Assembly (NCBI GenBank): GCA_016802295.1
Contig: JAESIW010000157.1
Location: 1-64,000, forward strand
Direction: 5' to 3'
DNA: 64,000 bases
Source of the DNA: Brachionus rotundiformis
Lineage: Eukaryota; Rotifera; Eurotatoria; Ploima; Brachionidae
Below, piece by piece: positions 11,560-21,969 of this stretch. How positions within the stretch are numbered: position 1 is the first letter of the stretch; every line of letters starts with the position of its first letter. The translations under genes were made by a program, and so were the position numbers. The notes beneath the pieces were generated by a model that saw nothing but the letters and a program-made list of their open reading frames with translations, was not told the origin of the DNA and did no database searches.

Positions 11560-14500
11560 ATGAGACTTTTTTGGCTTCTAATCACAATATCCACAGTGAG
11601 CAGCATTTATACTCAAAATATCGATATTGCTCAGACTTCACCAAATGGTCTAGTCCAGAATGATGCACGCAGACCAGGCTTCATAGATTACTCACTAAAT
11701 CTTTTAGTAAAAATGGACAGACCATTGACTTTGAAAACAATGAAAAACTGGAATATAATATTTTGGATCTTTGGCCAGTACAAAAGTGATAATAGTGCAT
11801 CAGTTGACCAAGACAATCTAGATAGACTTACAATTTTCAATGTACTTAAACCAACTATTCGCAATTCTACCATAAGATCACAGTTTATGTGCTCGCCTAC
11901 TGAACAAGAATGTACTACATTGACAGTGCCTAACTTTGGCGTTGATTATCTTGGTACATATTCATACCAGGCTCAAGTAGAAAGTGCAATTAACAATGTC
12001 TTTGTTGATTTTAACATATCTGCTTATATTGGTCAGTTGAATTTAAAATGTGGCTCTAGTGAGTGTGATTATGATGAACCAAATCGACAATTGACTGTGG
12101 TGTCTGGTCAAAAATTAACTCTTGAATGCTCCATAATAATTGCTCAGAACAGTCTTTACAAACCAGCTGCAGAGCTTGCTATTTGGTCAGATATGAATCA
12201 GTTTGGTTCATGCTCAGGTGAGACAAAAATAGAACAGATAGCTCAGTCAGAAATGAACTTATACTTGAACAAAAGCTCTTCAACTGATATATTTCTGTAT
12301 AAATTGAGTAAAAAATGTGACAGAACTTTTAGCAAAGAAGACATTGGCAAAAATTTTAAATGTGAATTAAAACCAGTTAATCAATCAGCTCCAGTTGAAA
12401 TACAAAAACTAGATGTGTTGGAAAGTTTGTCAAATAGAGTTGATGTTCACTATCCACCTGAGTATATCCAAAGTGCCAATCAGCAATTTAACAGGACTTT
12501 GATTGCCGGTCAAGCAGTATCAGCTTATTTTACATGTCCATTTGAGAGCAATCCAGCTCCAATTTATGAATGGAGACTTAAACATGTTGTCTACAACAAC
12601 ACTGATAGCTCTTCAAAAAGATTGACCCTAAGTCCATCTGAGTTTAGTCCTTTGAATAAAGACTTTCAAATTCCCAAAGATTTAGAGGTCGGATTCTACC
12701 AATTTCAGTGCAGAGCCAAAACCGAGGGTCTTATAAACAAAATGTCTGATATAATTAACTTTAATTTGAACGTAATTGGTATGCTTTTTTTTGGTAAACT
12801 TTTTTGAAACAATTTTATTTAAAATTTTCTATTTTAGCTCCACCGGTCAGCTCAAAGAAAGGTTTGTCTTATCTATTTTTTGAATTGAATTTTAGCTTTG
12901 ATTTTCGGTATTTGAGTTTCGGGTTTAAGTATTTTGTTTTTAGGTTCAATACTGATGACAATATTTATGTTAAAACGTAAATTTTGAAAATTAGCTTTGT
13001 TTATATACACAAATGCTTGAAAATATCTGTTTGAACCTAAACACTACAAAATTTTTTATCATTTTGCTTAAAAAAATGTTATAATTTATTTTATCTATTT
13101 GATTATAAGTTGACAATAGTTTTGTCAAACGCTTTTTAGGTCTTTGATAAGCCTGAATATATAAAAAGAATAAATAAATGATAGTGATTTTAAAAATTCA
13201 AAGATAATAAGGTTTAATATTTGATCTTTTTACCGGAAATTATTTCTATCACAAAATGGATAGGCAAAAGTTTAATTTTTGTTTTAAATTGCAGCTATCA
13301 CATTAGGCAATAAACCAAATTCAACACTAAAAAGTAAACTAAATTAGAAATTCCATAATTGTCATTTTAGTTTCCATTGTTAGCATGTTTTAGTTTTCAT
13401 CAACTTCTTTTATTCTTTTTAATTTTTTACATCGACATATTTTAATTAGTATTATTATTATTTTTATTTTTTTTTAAAATTTATTATTAGACTTAAAAAT
13501 TAGAAAGTTCTTCGATTAGTTTTTATTCAAAAATTTAAATTTAAAAATTATTTTTTAGATACCAAATCAAATACTGGAGCAATAATTGGAGGTGTAATTG
13601 GTGGAGTTGCTGCATTGGTAATAATAGCTCTTCTTGTTCTCTTCATCATACGCCGAACCAAAAACACCGGATCAAAAGATGGTACAAATACTTTTACATG
13701 AAAAAATTGAATCTTAATAATTTTTATCTTTTTAATTTAAGAATTGGAAAAAGCCAAAGAGTAAGTTAATTTTTTATGAATAGCATTTAAAGAGCATGTT
13801 AGTTAAGAATTGGATAGGATTGCTTTTAAAAAAATTTAAATTAATATCTGTTAATTTAATTTCTTAATAGTAAAAATAATAGCGATAATAATAAGCATGA
13901 TAGAAATAATAGTTTAAATGTTGTGGACGAGCATCGACAGTCCTTGAACGAGTTCGAGGAAAACTCATCTTTGGCAGCAAATAAAGTGAACCATCAGACA
14001 AATTTAAATGAGAGTTCAACCACTGATGAAGCCCAAGATGTCAAATCCGAGTTGCCAATACTCGAGATTAAGCATTCACTGGGCGAAATATCACCAAAGC
14101 GAATCAGCGAGTTGACCAGCTCGGCCACTGATTTTGTCTTCTCCAACTCAAATCCAAACATAAATGCCACTTCCTATCGGGTCATTCCGGGCACTAGCAG
14201 CGGGTTCTATTCGCCATCCACCGCCGAAGCCCGAAGTAAAGATGCTGCTGCCAAAGACTCCAATTTGAGCAATACTGCCAAACTAATACGAAAACAACAA
14301 CAAGAATTAGGATCTTCTAGTTTAGGTAGTATAACTGGCGGAATTAGAGTATTACCATCACCAAAACTATTTAACAAATCTCCTTAATGTATTATATTTT
14401 TTTATATGTTTTGCACTAATTTAATTCTTGCTGTATCGTGTGATCTGCTTTATATGCTCTTATAAAATAATTTTAATTTTTTATCATTTAAATCTTGCTT

Positions 14501-15474
14501 TTAAATTAATATTTACACTTAATCCAACAGATTAGACATTGATATCAATGATGGTAATCCTCATTTGAGCTCAAGAACCAGCTTGACCACAAATAATTCA
14601 AGCAAGCAGTCTCAATCGAACGGAACATCTGGTCAAAAAATGATCACTGGTTTGATGGTGCCCAATTCAACAGCACAGTCCTATGCGGCGATTGCTCATG
14701 CTGCCGCCGCCGCTGCTGCTGTCAACCAGCAACGAAATCAATTTGGAGGAAATCAAATAGACTTCTCGAGCTCGGGAAGCTCTCAAAATTTGACCAAGTC
14801 CTACAATAATCCGGGCTTTTTCGAGACCGGCTCCTACACAAATGTAATTTTAACTATTTTAATTTTCAATACAGAAGTAAATTTTCAGATGGAATGGTCC
14901 AAGTAGAGGAGACAAAGTTGGATTAAACCGAATAGGCCTCTCTTTTCCTCTTTTTAAATTTTTTAAATCACAGCTTTAAAATCACAAGCTAATTTTGTGC
15001 TATCTTTGTGTTAATCACTTGCTTAATTATGTGTTTTATTAATTTTTTCCTTACTTTTATATTTATCTTATCTTATTGAAAAAATTTTAATTTTTTTCCA
15101 ATTTAAAGCAAAACCCGTTGGAGTCGCCACCGCCGTATGATGCGACTCTTCACCAACCTACTAAAAATCAACAACAATCTCAAAACATAATGCAACAACA
15201 AAAAGACTACATGGGTTCCACTACCAGAATAATTCAGGGATCTAATACGCCACAAAATCAAAAGAACTTAACTTCACTTTCATACACTGCCACACCACAG
15301 CAAAACTTTAACTCTACGCCGAATGGTTTGACCAATTCTCTACAGCATTTACAGTACACAACTGTGCAAAATTTGGCGCGCAATCGCAATCCATTGAATG
15401 GAATGAACGAACCAATGGATACTCAGCAAACACAATACACCACAATGGCTCAGTTGAACCCAATCGATGTTTAA
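11560..15474 (+). CDS. Ig-superfamily single-pass membrane protein, first tandem copy
   Basis: Exons 11560-12778, 12838-12861 (24 nt), 13559-13681 and 13742-13760, then either 13871-14387 (633 residues) or 14531-14843 plus 15109-15474 (687 residues). A signal peptide (MRLFWLLITISTVSS) leads an ectodomain with about three Ig-like modules: a V-like one around Cys110, one around GQKLTLECS, and a clear I-set-like one with TCPFESNPAPIYEW and YQFQCRA. Many N-glycosylation sequons are present. Exon 3 encodes the membrane segment (GAIIGGVIGGVAALVII) and a stop-transfer RR. Both tails are Ser/Asn/Gln-rich; the longer contains PPPYDA, a possible WW-binding PY motif. It is probably a cell-surface adhesion or recognition protein. 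I cannot assign an orthologue. A tandem paralogue with the same exon phases follows at 17649. Confidence 0.85.
13871..14387 (+). other. Alternative terminal exon A of the first Ig gene
   Basis: Acceptor AG at 13869-13870. Joined to exon 4 (which ends in a split codon GA) it reads GAT and stays open to TAA at 14385-14387. The 172-residue tail is disordered, rich in Ser and Asn, with a short QQQ run and no recognised domain. It is mutually exclusive with the 14531/15109 exons because it ends in a stop. Confidence 0.7.
14531..15474 (+). other. Alternative terminal exons B (two exons) of the first Ig gene
   Basis: The exon 14531-14843 begins with one base of a codon, so it joins exon 4 in frame (GA plus A). 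It contains a poly-alanine run at about 14696-14722. It then splices in phase 0 to 15109-15474, which carries ESPPPYDA near its start and a Gln-rich tail ending at TTTAA near 15474. A second possible acceptor at 14887-14888 would give a short ending (MEWSK, stop 14904-14906) instead. Confidence 0.65.
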
Positions 15475-16042
15475 TTGTTATTGATTTTTAGAAGGTTTTC
15501 AAAGCTTAGCCGTTTAAAATTTCTTTATAATAATTAATTACTAAACACAAATGTGTACCTTTGTGTATATTCGTCATGATAAATTGTAAAGTTTTATGAT
15601 TTTTAAGAAATTTTTTTAATAATTTTATAACCCTTAAATTGTTGTATTTTTTATATCTAAACATCAATGGTGTTTTTCTATTTTAATATAGTTATTCTCT
15701 TCTTCTTTTTTTTCAAATAATTTTATCGTCTCATGGACACTAAGGATAATAAAAATGAAACTGATCATCAATTCGAGTTACAGTGTAATATTTTCAAGAT
15801 TGTTAAAGAGTAATGTTTTTTTATTGTTTAAGATTATTTTAAAATATGAATTCTTATTTGCCTAAATGATAATAACTTTAAACAAAAATTTTCTGAATGA
15901 TTTTTAAAAATAAATTTTTCATCAAATTTATTGTTTATCTTTTTTTTCTCAATGATATTTGATTAATTTGAAAATATTTATCAATTTTTAGATTAAACAT
16001 TAAATTAAAATTAATTTTTTCTTTTTTTTATGCAATGGAATA
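15475..16042. other. Intergenic, between the first Ig gene and a MITE
   Basis: AT-rich. A 26-codon frame with ATG at 15733 is the only item of note, and it has no recognised similarity. Nothing else seen. Confidence 0.5.
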
Positions 16043-16607
16043 GGGGTCTTGCCGACTATGTGATCTTAGTCATCTTGCTGGGTTTGTGATCCCTGTCAAT
16101 TTGTGATCATTACAGATCACAAATTTTAATGATCAGGCATAAAAATTTCAAAACATAATTGATATAATATTTAAAAAAAAATATATTCGAAGCTTAATTC
16201 TGAGAATGATCCAAGTATTTATGTTTTAAGCTCTTCTTTATGAAAATTACAATCAATTCAGTAAAGTTAAGGTTAGATCAGTATAAAACCTTGGCTCTTT
16301 CGAGTCCTTCATGTTCTGAATTGGTACAAAATGAAGAGATAAGAGCATTAAGCAAGCACCCAAATTGTGTGCCTAGTCCTCTGAGTGGTTCCTTAATGAA
16401 AAATGAAAAAGGACTTAAATTTCGTAAAGCTATCATTTATTTCAATTTTATTTTTTCTTGATTGATTTAGTTTGAATTTTTTTTGTTAATCATAGAATTT
16501 TTTTTAGTCTTTTTTAAAGTTCACGAAAAATGTGATGACTCATTTTTTTCAATAGCAGAGATTACAAATTCAGCAAGATGACAAAGATCACATAGTCGAC
16601 AAGACCC
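16043..16607. mobile_element. MITE-like element with about 50-bp terminal inverted repeats
   Basis: The left end, GGGGTCTTGCCGACTATGTG, is mirrored at the right end by CACATAGTCGACAAGACCC (reverse complement). The match extends inward for about 50 bp with a few mismatches and includes a CATCTTGCTG/CAGCAAGATG block. Total length is about 565 bp. The interior has no transposase; the 73-codon frame at 16240-16461 lies inside and has no family resemblance. An extra internal inverted pair, TGTGATC/GATCACA, lies near 16100. The superfamily is not clear, and no certain target duplication could be defined. Confidence 0.8.
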
Positions 16608-17648
16608 TTGAATAGACCACTATACTTTACAAAATGTATAAATATAATAATAACAATTAGCTACAGTAAACTAGCATTTTACAGAGATTTCTAACTAGGA
16701 AGACACATATGGTAGCTAGATGTACCAAAATATGGTACACATACAAAAAAATTTTAGTTTATCTTTTCACAATTAGACCAAAAAATTAAATATAGTGTAT
16801 GATGGATACTAAAACTGTGGATGATGAGGACTTTTACTTTCAAGTTTTGATTTTTTTTATTCAAAAAGAGTCAAAACTTTTAAAAATAATAATGTAGAAT
16901 TATTATTTTTATTCTTTAAAAAAATAGTAATATATTTAATTAAAAATTTAGTTCAGATTATTTATCATTCAGCTTTAAAAAAAAACATAATATAATAAAA
17001 TTAATTATTTAATTTATCCTAAATTGCTACAGCTCTTTAGGACTAAAAATTTTATAAATTTTTTTATAATTTTGAAAAAAAAATTTCATTAAATAGTAAT
17101 AATATTTTTGTAACAAAAATTTAGCTTTAATAAAAGAAAACAGATAATTCAAAAATTTTTCTTGCTAAATTTTTGAACTAGTTAATAAATTTTTCTGGCT
17201 TTTTACTAATTTTCTAAAGTTTTATCTATAAAAATTCTGGAGGTGTTTTCGATTTTATTCAATTAGTAATAAAAATTTCAAAATATTTTTTAATTTTTAA
17301 ATTACCCCTATAATAACAGATTTTTTAATTTTATGGGAAAAATCAAATACGCTTAGATATCATAATTAGTTACAATTTTATTTTCTATTAATAATTTAGA
17401 TTATTTTCCATGATTAATATCATATAATGTTATTATAACTTGATGAATAAATAATCATCATTTGAAAAACGCTTGCTAAATTCAAAATACTAGTTATCAT
17501 ATGACACTAAACATCCCTAATTAATAAAAAAAAACATAATCTTATCGCCTAAAAACAAATATAATTATTACCCAACTAGACTAAAAGGTTATTTTTATTT
17601 TAAAAAGCTTTATTTTGTAATAGTAAAAACTAATTTCAACAAATCGCA
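16608..17648. other. Intergenic upstream of the second Ig gene
   Basis: About 1 kb of AT-rich sequence without an exon that I can support. It is the presumed promoter region for the gene at 17649. No motif identified. Confidence 0.5.
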
Positions 17649-19420
17649 ATGTGGCTTTTTCCGGTCTTAGTTTCCATATTGGTTGTAAATCTTTCCTTTT
17701 GTCAGAATGATGATATCCTGCCAGTTACAGGATTGATAAAAAGTGAAGTACGAAAAACAGAAATTGAGGAGTATTCTATTAATAGTTTGGTTAATATTAA
17801 CACTCCATTAATTTTGAATACAATCAAAGAGTCACAAATTATTTCCTGGACTTTAACTCAGCAAAAAAATACTTCTCTTCAATCTGATAAAAATGGTACC
17901 AGACTAATACTTTTTAATGTATTGAATTCATCATTTCGAAACCAGACAATTAGATCTCAATTTATTTGCTTACCAAGTGAATCGAATTGCAATTCAATTA
18001 GAGTGCCTAATTTTGGTCTTGATTATTTGGGATCTTATTCATACCAAGTACAAACCACTGATAACTCATTGAAAAATTTTTTGGTCGAGTTTAACATTTC
18101 CGCATACATCAACCACTTGGAATTTAAATGCGATTCAAATGACTGCTTATATAATGAAACAAGTGACTCTTTGACAGTTCTTTCTGGTAAAAGTATTCCA
18201 ATCGAATGCTCTATTGTTGTTGCTCAGAATAGCTTGAATACACCAAGTGCAGAAGTGGTTATTTCCTCAGATATAGGCAAACTAGATCATTGTCAATTAG
18301 ACACTAATATTGAACAGATACCGCAATCAGAAGTGTATTCTTATTTGAACAAAAGTTCCAGTTTAAAAATTTATTTGTACAAGTTAAGTAAAAGATGTAA
18401 TCCAGTCTACAATAAAGCAGACAATGGTAAAAATTTCAAGTGCGAATTAAGATCTGTCCAACAACCGGCTCCAATTGAAATGCAAAATTTGGATGTTTTA
18501 GAAAGTATATCAAATAAAATTGATGTTCATTATGACCCTGAAATACAATTAAATTCTGGTCAACAGTTGAATAAGACATATTTTCTAGACGAAGCTGAAA
18601 CATTTAATTTTTCATGTCCAATAGAGAGTAATCCAACTCCAAGTTATGAGTGGAGAATTAAAAAAGCTCTTTATAATAAAACTGACCCAAAAGGAATTTA
18701 CCTTAATCCAACCGAATTTGGTCTCTCAAATAAAGAATTTTTGATAAGAAAAGATTTAGAAGTAGGATTTTATCAATTCGAATGTAGAGCCAGAACTGGT
18801 GGACTTGTTAATAGAATTTCTGATTCAGTTACTTTTAGTCTAAATATAAAAGGTATAGCCTTTATAAATTTGTTTTATTAGTAGAAATTAAATTTTTTTT
18901 TAATTAGCCCGAGATGTATCAAAAGGAGGTTAGTTACTTTTGATTAATTTTAATTTGTTTTTATTTAAACTATTTAAAAAATGTTAAAAAAATAACCTTA
19001 TAGAAACTTTATTTTTAATTTTGAAGAAATTTTTCAAAACTTAATAATAATTGATGGTAATTTTAAGATTCAAAGAACAGAACTATTGCAATTGTTGGTG
19101 GGACAGTTGGAGGTGTTGTTGGTTTAGTGGTTATCATTTCAGTAATTTTATTACTAGTACGACGTTCAAAATCTAACGATGCAGCAATTGGTAATTTATT
19201 AATTTTTAAAATGAAAAAATAATTAAAATTTTTTAATTTTAGAAAAATCAAGAGCGTAAATATTCAACATTATTTGTTTCTGAGTCATTTGTTTATCTTT
19301 TTTTAAATTTTAAGAAATATTTACAACTCAGAGAAAAAAGGAAATAAAAAAAGGTCAGATCTAAACAATGAGTCTGCTCAATTGAAAGAGAATAAATTTG
19401 ATCAAAATAAACCAAGATAA
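17649..19420 (+). CDS. Ig-superfamily single-pass membrane protein, second tandem copy (short tail)
   Basis: Exons 17649-18852, 18908-18928 (21 nt), 19068-19190, 19243-19255 (13 nt), 19315-19420; 488 residues with matching phases. It is clearly a paralogue of the gene at 11560: a signal peptide (MWLFPVLVSILVVNLSFC), the same order of Ig-like modules, shared segments such as FRNQTIRSQF and NFGLDYLGSYSYQ, a SNPTPSYEWR/YQFECRA Ig pair and a membrane exon of the same length (123 nt). The cytoplasmic tail is only about 40 residues and highly charged, against about 175 to 230 in the first copy. The PY-motif exons have no counterpart here. The conserved intron phases support recent tandem duplication followed by tail divergence. 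Role inferred to be cell-surface recognition. Confidence 0.85.
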
Positions 19421-20027
19421 CCACAGAACAAATGGACTAATGCTATTTTTTAAATTTTTTTAATCTTTAGGTAATAGCTATCTTTTACGATAAACGAAAA
19501 GGTTCTTTTTTAAATTGATATTTTTAAAAAAATAAACATAATTAATCAAAAATTTTAAAAATTTTTAATTCTGAAATCCGAAAGTTTTATTTTGGGATTT
19601 TATTGATATCAATAAATCTATACAAGCTAATTTAAATAAATTTTTTTAATTCAAAATTTTTTGACTTAAATCTTATTAAATTTTACTTTTAAATAAAAAA
19701 AAAGATTATATTGCAAAAGTTTATTTAAAAAAATTCTAATTTTTAATCTCCCAAGTGTTTAAGAATTTGATATTTAGTGTTTGAAGTTTTGCTATTTTAT
19801 TCTATTTAAAATTTGTTAAAAAAGTTTCTATAAATTGGAAAAATTATCTTCCAAAACACAAGTACATGAAACATATTTTGTTTGTCCCCTTTTTTATCTT
19901 TAAGTGCTGACTATCTTGTATCTTATCTTTTTTATTTGTCTTCAAAGCGTATTTGTTCAATCAAAATAATTTTCATTAGATATTTTTTAAATTTTAGCTT
20001 TTTAATTAAGTTTTGATAAAAAAAAAG
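19421..20027. other. Intergenic, Ig gene to clathrin light chain
   Basis: Very AT-rich. A TTTTAG at about 19992-19997 and a TTAAG at about 20006-20010, both shortly before the clathrin light chain ATG, could be splice acceptors of a 5' UTR intron or of trans-splicing. Nothing else seen. Confidence 0.45.
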
Positions 20028-21143
20028 ATGAGCGATCCATTTGAAGCTTTTGAAACTGCTTTGGGTAGCAGCGATTCGGTCGTAAATAACAATGATGCTG
20101 TAGATCCAGCAGCCGAATTCCTAGCTCAACAACAAGCTGAGATGGCCAAAATCGAGAACAATGATTTTGATGCTTTTGGAGACTTCTGTAAGTTAGATTA
20201 AAATAAAAAAATCTTAATCTAACTAAATTGTTTTAGCTTCTGTTCCATCTTCGAATCCACCAACAGCAGTGCTTTCAAGTGGATTTGAAGAAGAAGATCC
20301 ATTTGGAAATACCACTTCGGCTCCTGTCGAAACTTTTGAACCAGAATCCAAGGCCGAACCAGAAATTTCATCAAATGAATTGCCACAGCAAAAAGTAATT
20401 AATTTTTATATGTTTTTTTGGCTAAAGCTATTTCATGCTAGTCGGTTCGATCCAGTCCCGATTCAGATTGGATTGTAGTAGATAAAAATATACAAGAAAG
20501 CTCCTCAGTAATTTAAAAAAGAATAAGAACTGGATTTTAATTTTAAATAAATTTATTTAGGATGTTTATTCGGCAATTTCCACTGCAGATAAATTCACTA
20601 ATGAACCGGAAAAAATTAAAATATGGCGTGAAGAACAAAAGAAGAGATTGGAAAGCAAAGATGTTGAAGAGGAAAGAAAAAGAAATGAATGGAAAGAGGC
20701 TGCCAAAAAAGAATTGGATGAATGGTACAAAAACCGCAAAGATCAGTTGGAAAAAAAACATGCAGATAACAAGTAAAATTTATTCAAAAAAAGTTTTATT
20801 TTTTATTAAAATTGTCAATATATATTCTGATTTTTAGAGTTAATAATAAGTAAGAATAAAGAATAGTTTACTTTTAACCCTAACCAACTAACTCTTATAT
20901 AATTTTAATACCAAACTATTAACTATTAATCATTTAACATTAATTAAACTATTAATAATTTAACTTCATTCAAGGGCTGCCGAGAATGATTTAATGACTC
21001 CATCTGAGACAGAGAAGGGAAAAGAATGGGAAAAGCTTGGAAAATTATGTGACTTCAACCCAAAAAATAACAAAAATAACCGTGATGTTAGCAGATTTCG
21101 ATCCATCTTACTTCAATTAAAACAACATCCACTAATCAGATAA
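20028..21143 (+). CDS. Clathrin light chain
   Basis: Exons 20028-20187, 20237-20394, 20561-20772, microexon 20838-20849, 20975-21143; 236 residues with the microexon. The protein starts MSDPFEAFE and has an acidic N-terminal part. A central helix contains EKIKIWREEQKKRLE and EWKEAAKKELDEWY, the conserved heavy-chain-binding region of clathrin light chains. The C-terminal block contains GKEWEKLGKLCDFNPK and DVSRFRSILLQLKQHPLIR, matching the family's ending. It binds the clathrin heavy chain hub and regulates coat assembly on endocytic and Golgi vesicles. It is the first gene of a tight same-strand cluster, with the CISD3-like gene 241 bp downstream. Identification is firm. Confidence 0.95.
20838..20849 (+). 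other. 12-nt microexon of clathrin light chain
   Basis: Twelve bases between a TTTTTAG acceptor and a GTAAG donor. They are in frame with the flanking exons, adding K-VNN before the next K. Vertebrate light chains have a K-INNR segment at this position, so I infer that the microexon is real and probably constitutive. Confidence 0.75.
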
Positions 21144-21384
21144 ATAATTAATACTCGACTCCATTAGAATGAAGCATTTTTTATAATTTAAAGTTATAGT
21201 CAACGAATTTTATACACTTTTTATTATATATTCATATTATTTATACAAATTAAACAAATAAAATTTAAAAATAAATCATACTGTAAAATTTTCCTGCTAA
21301 TTGGAAATAATAATCCAATAAAAGTCCTTTTGAATTTGAAATAAAAAATTAAATATTCTTTATTATTCAAATAAAGAAAAGTAA

Positions 21385-21819
21385 ATGTCGAGTAAATTCT
21401 TAAATCCCCAATTTGGTAGGTGTTTTTTGAACCAAATTAGGACAAAAATTCACCCTACTCCTGCAAAAGTATTAAATAGTTTAGAAATAAAAAAATATTA
21501 AAATTGCTTTATAATTAAGGTTGAGTATATTCAAGGTAGAAGTGCTATTGGAAAGCCTGCAGCATTCGAGCCTGCTCGTTTGGTTTTAGAAAAAGGCAAA
21601 TCTTATTCATGGTGCTCGTGTGGAGCCAGCAAAAAGCAACCATTTTGTGACGGCTCACATAGGAAATTAAACGAAGATATTCCCGAAGGTAGTGATAAAT
21701 TTGCGCCATTGCGATTTATTTGTGAAGAAACTCGAACAGTACATATGTGTATGTGTAAATCATCTAGTAATCGGCCATTTTGTGATGGAACTCATCAAAA
21801 ATTGGCAAAATCTTCCTGA
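21385..21819 (+). CDS. CISD3-like mitochondrial protein with two CDGSH iron-sulfur motifs
   Basis: Two exons (21385-21468, 21520-21819), 127 residues. An N-terminal stretch of about 28 residues rich in Arg, Lys and Asn, with almost no acidic residues, looks like a mitochondrial presequence. Two CDGSH motifs follow: CSCGASKKQPFCDGSH and CMCKSSSNRPFCDGTH, each with the three Cys and one His that hold a [2Fe-2S] cluster. A two-motif protein without a membrane anchor is the CISD3/MiNT layout, unlike mitoNEET or NAF-1, which have one motif and a transmembrane helix. It probably acts in matrix iron-sulfur or redox handling. It lies 241 bp after the clathrin gene and 150 bp before the ABCB8-like gene. 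An AATAAA hexamer is at 21833. Confidence 0.9.
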
Positions 21820-21969
21820 GCCACTCAAGCTAAATAAAAGCAAATCAATTTAGATCTAATTAAATAAACTAATTTTAATTAAAATAATTTATTTAGAATC
21901 ATTTGACTAATAAAAAAGTCAGAAATTTATTTTAAACTATTAATATTAAACTTTTGCTTGAAGATTTAA

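Noticed and set aside
15733..15813. 26-codon ORF after the first Ig gene, with a GTAATG donor overlapping its end
   Set aside because: Too short, no downstream exon found and no family resemblance.
16240..16461. 73-codon frame
   Set aside because: Lies wholly inside the MITE and resembles no transposase.
19063..19251. Minus-strand frame opposite the membrane exon of the second Ig gene
   Set aside because: Antisense shadow of a well-supported exon.
20445..20480. GGTTCGATCC-like string, considered as a tRNA T-arm
   Set aside because: No acceptor or anticodon stems around it; it lies in a clathrin light chain intron.
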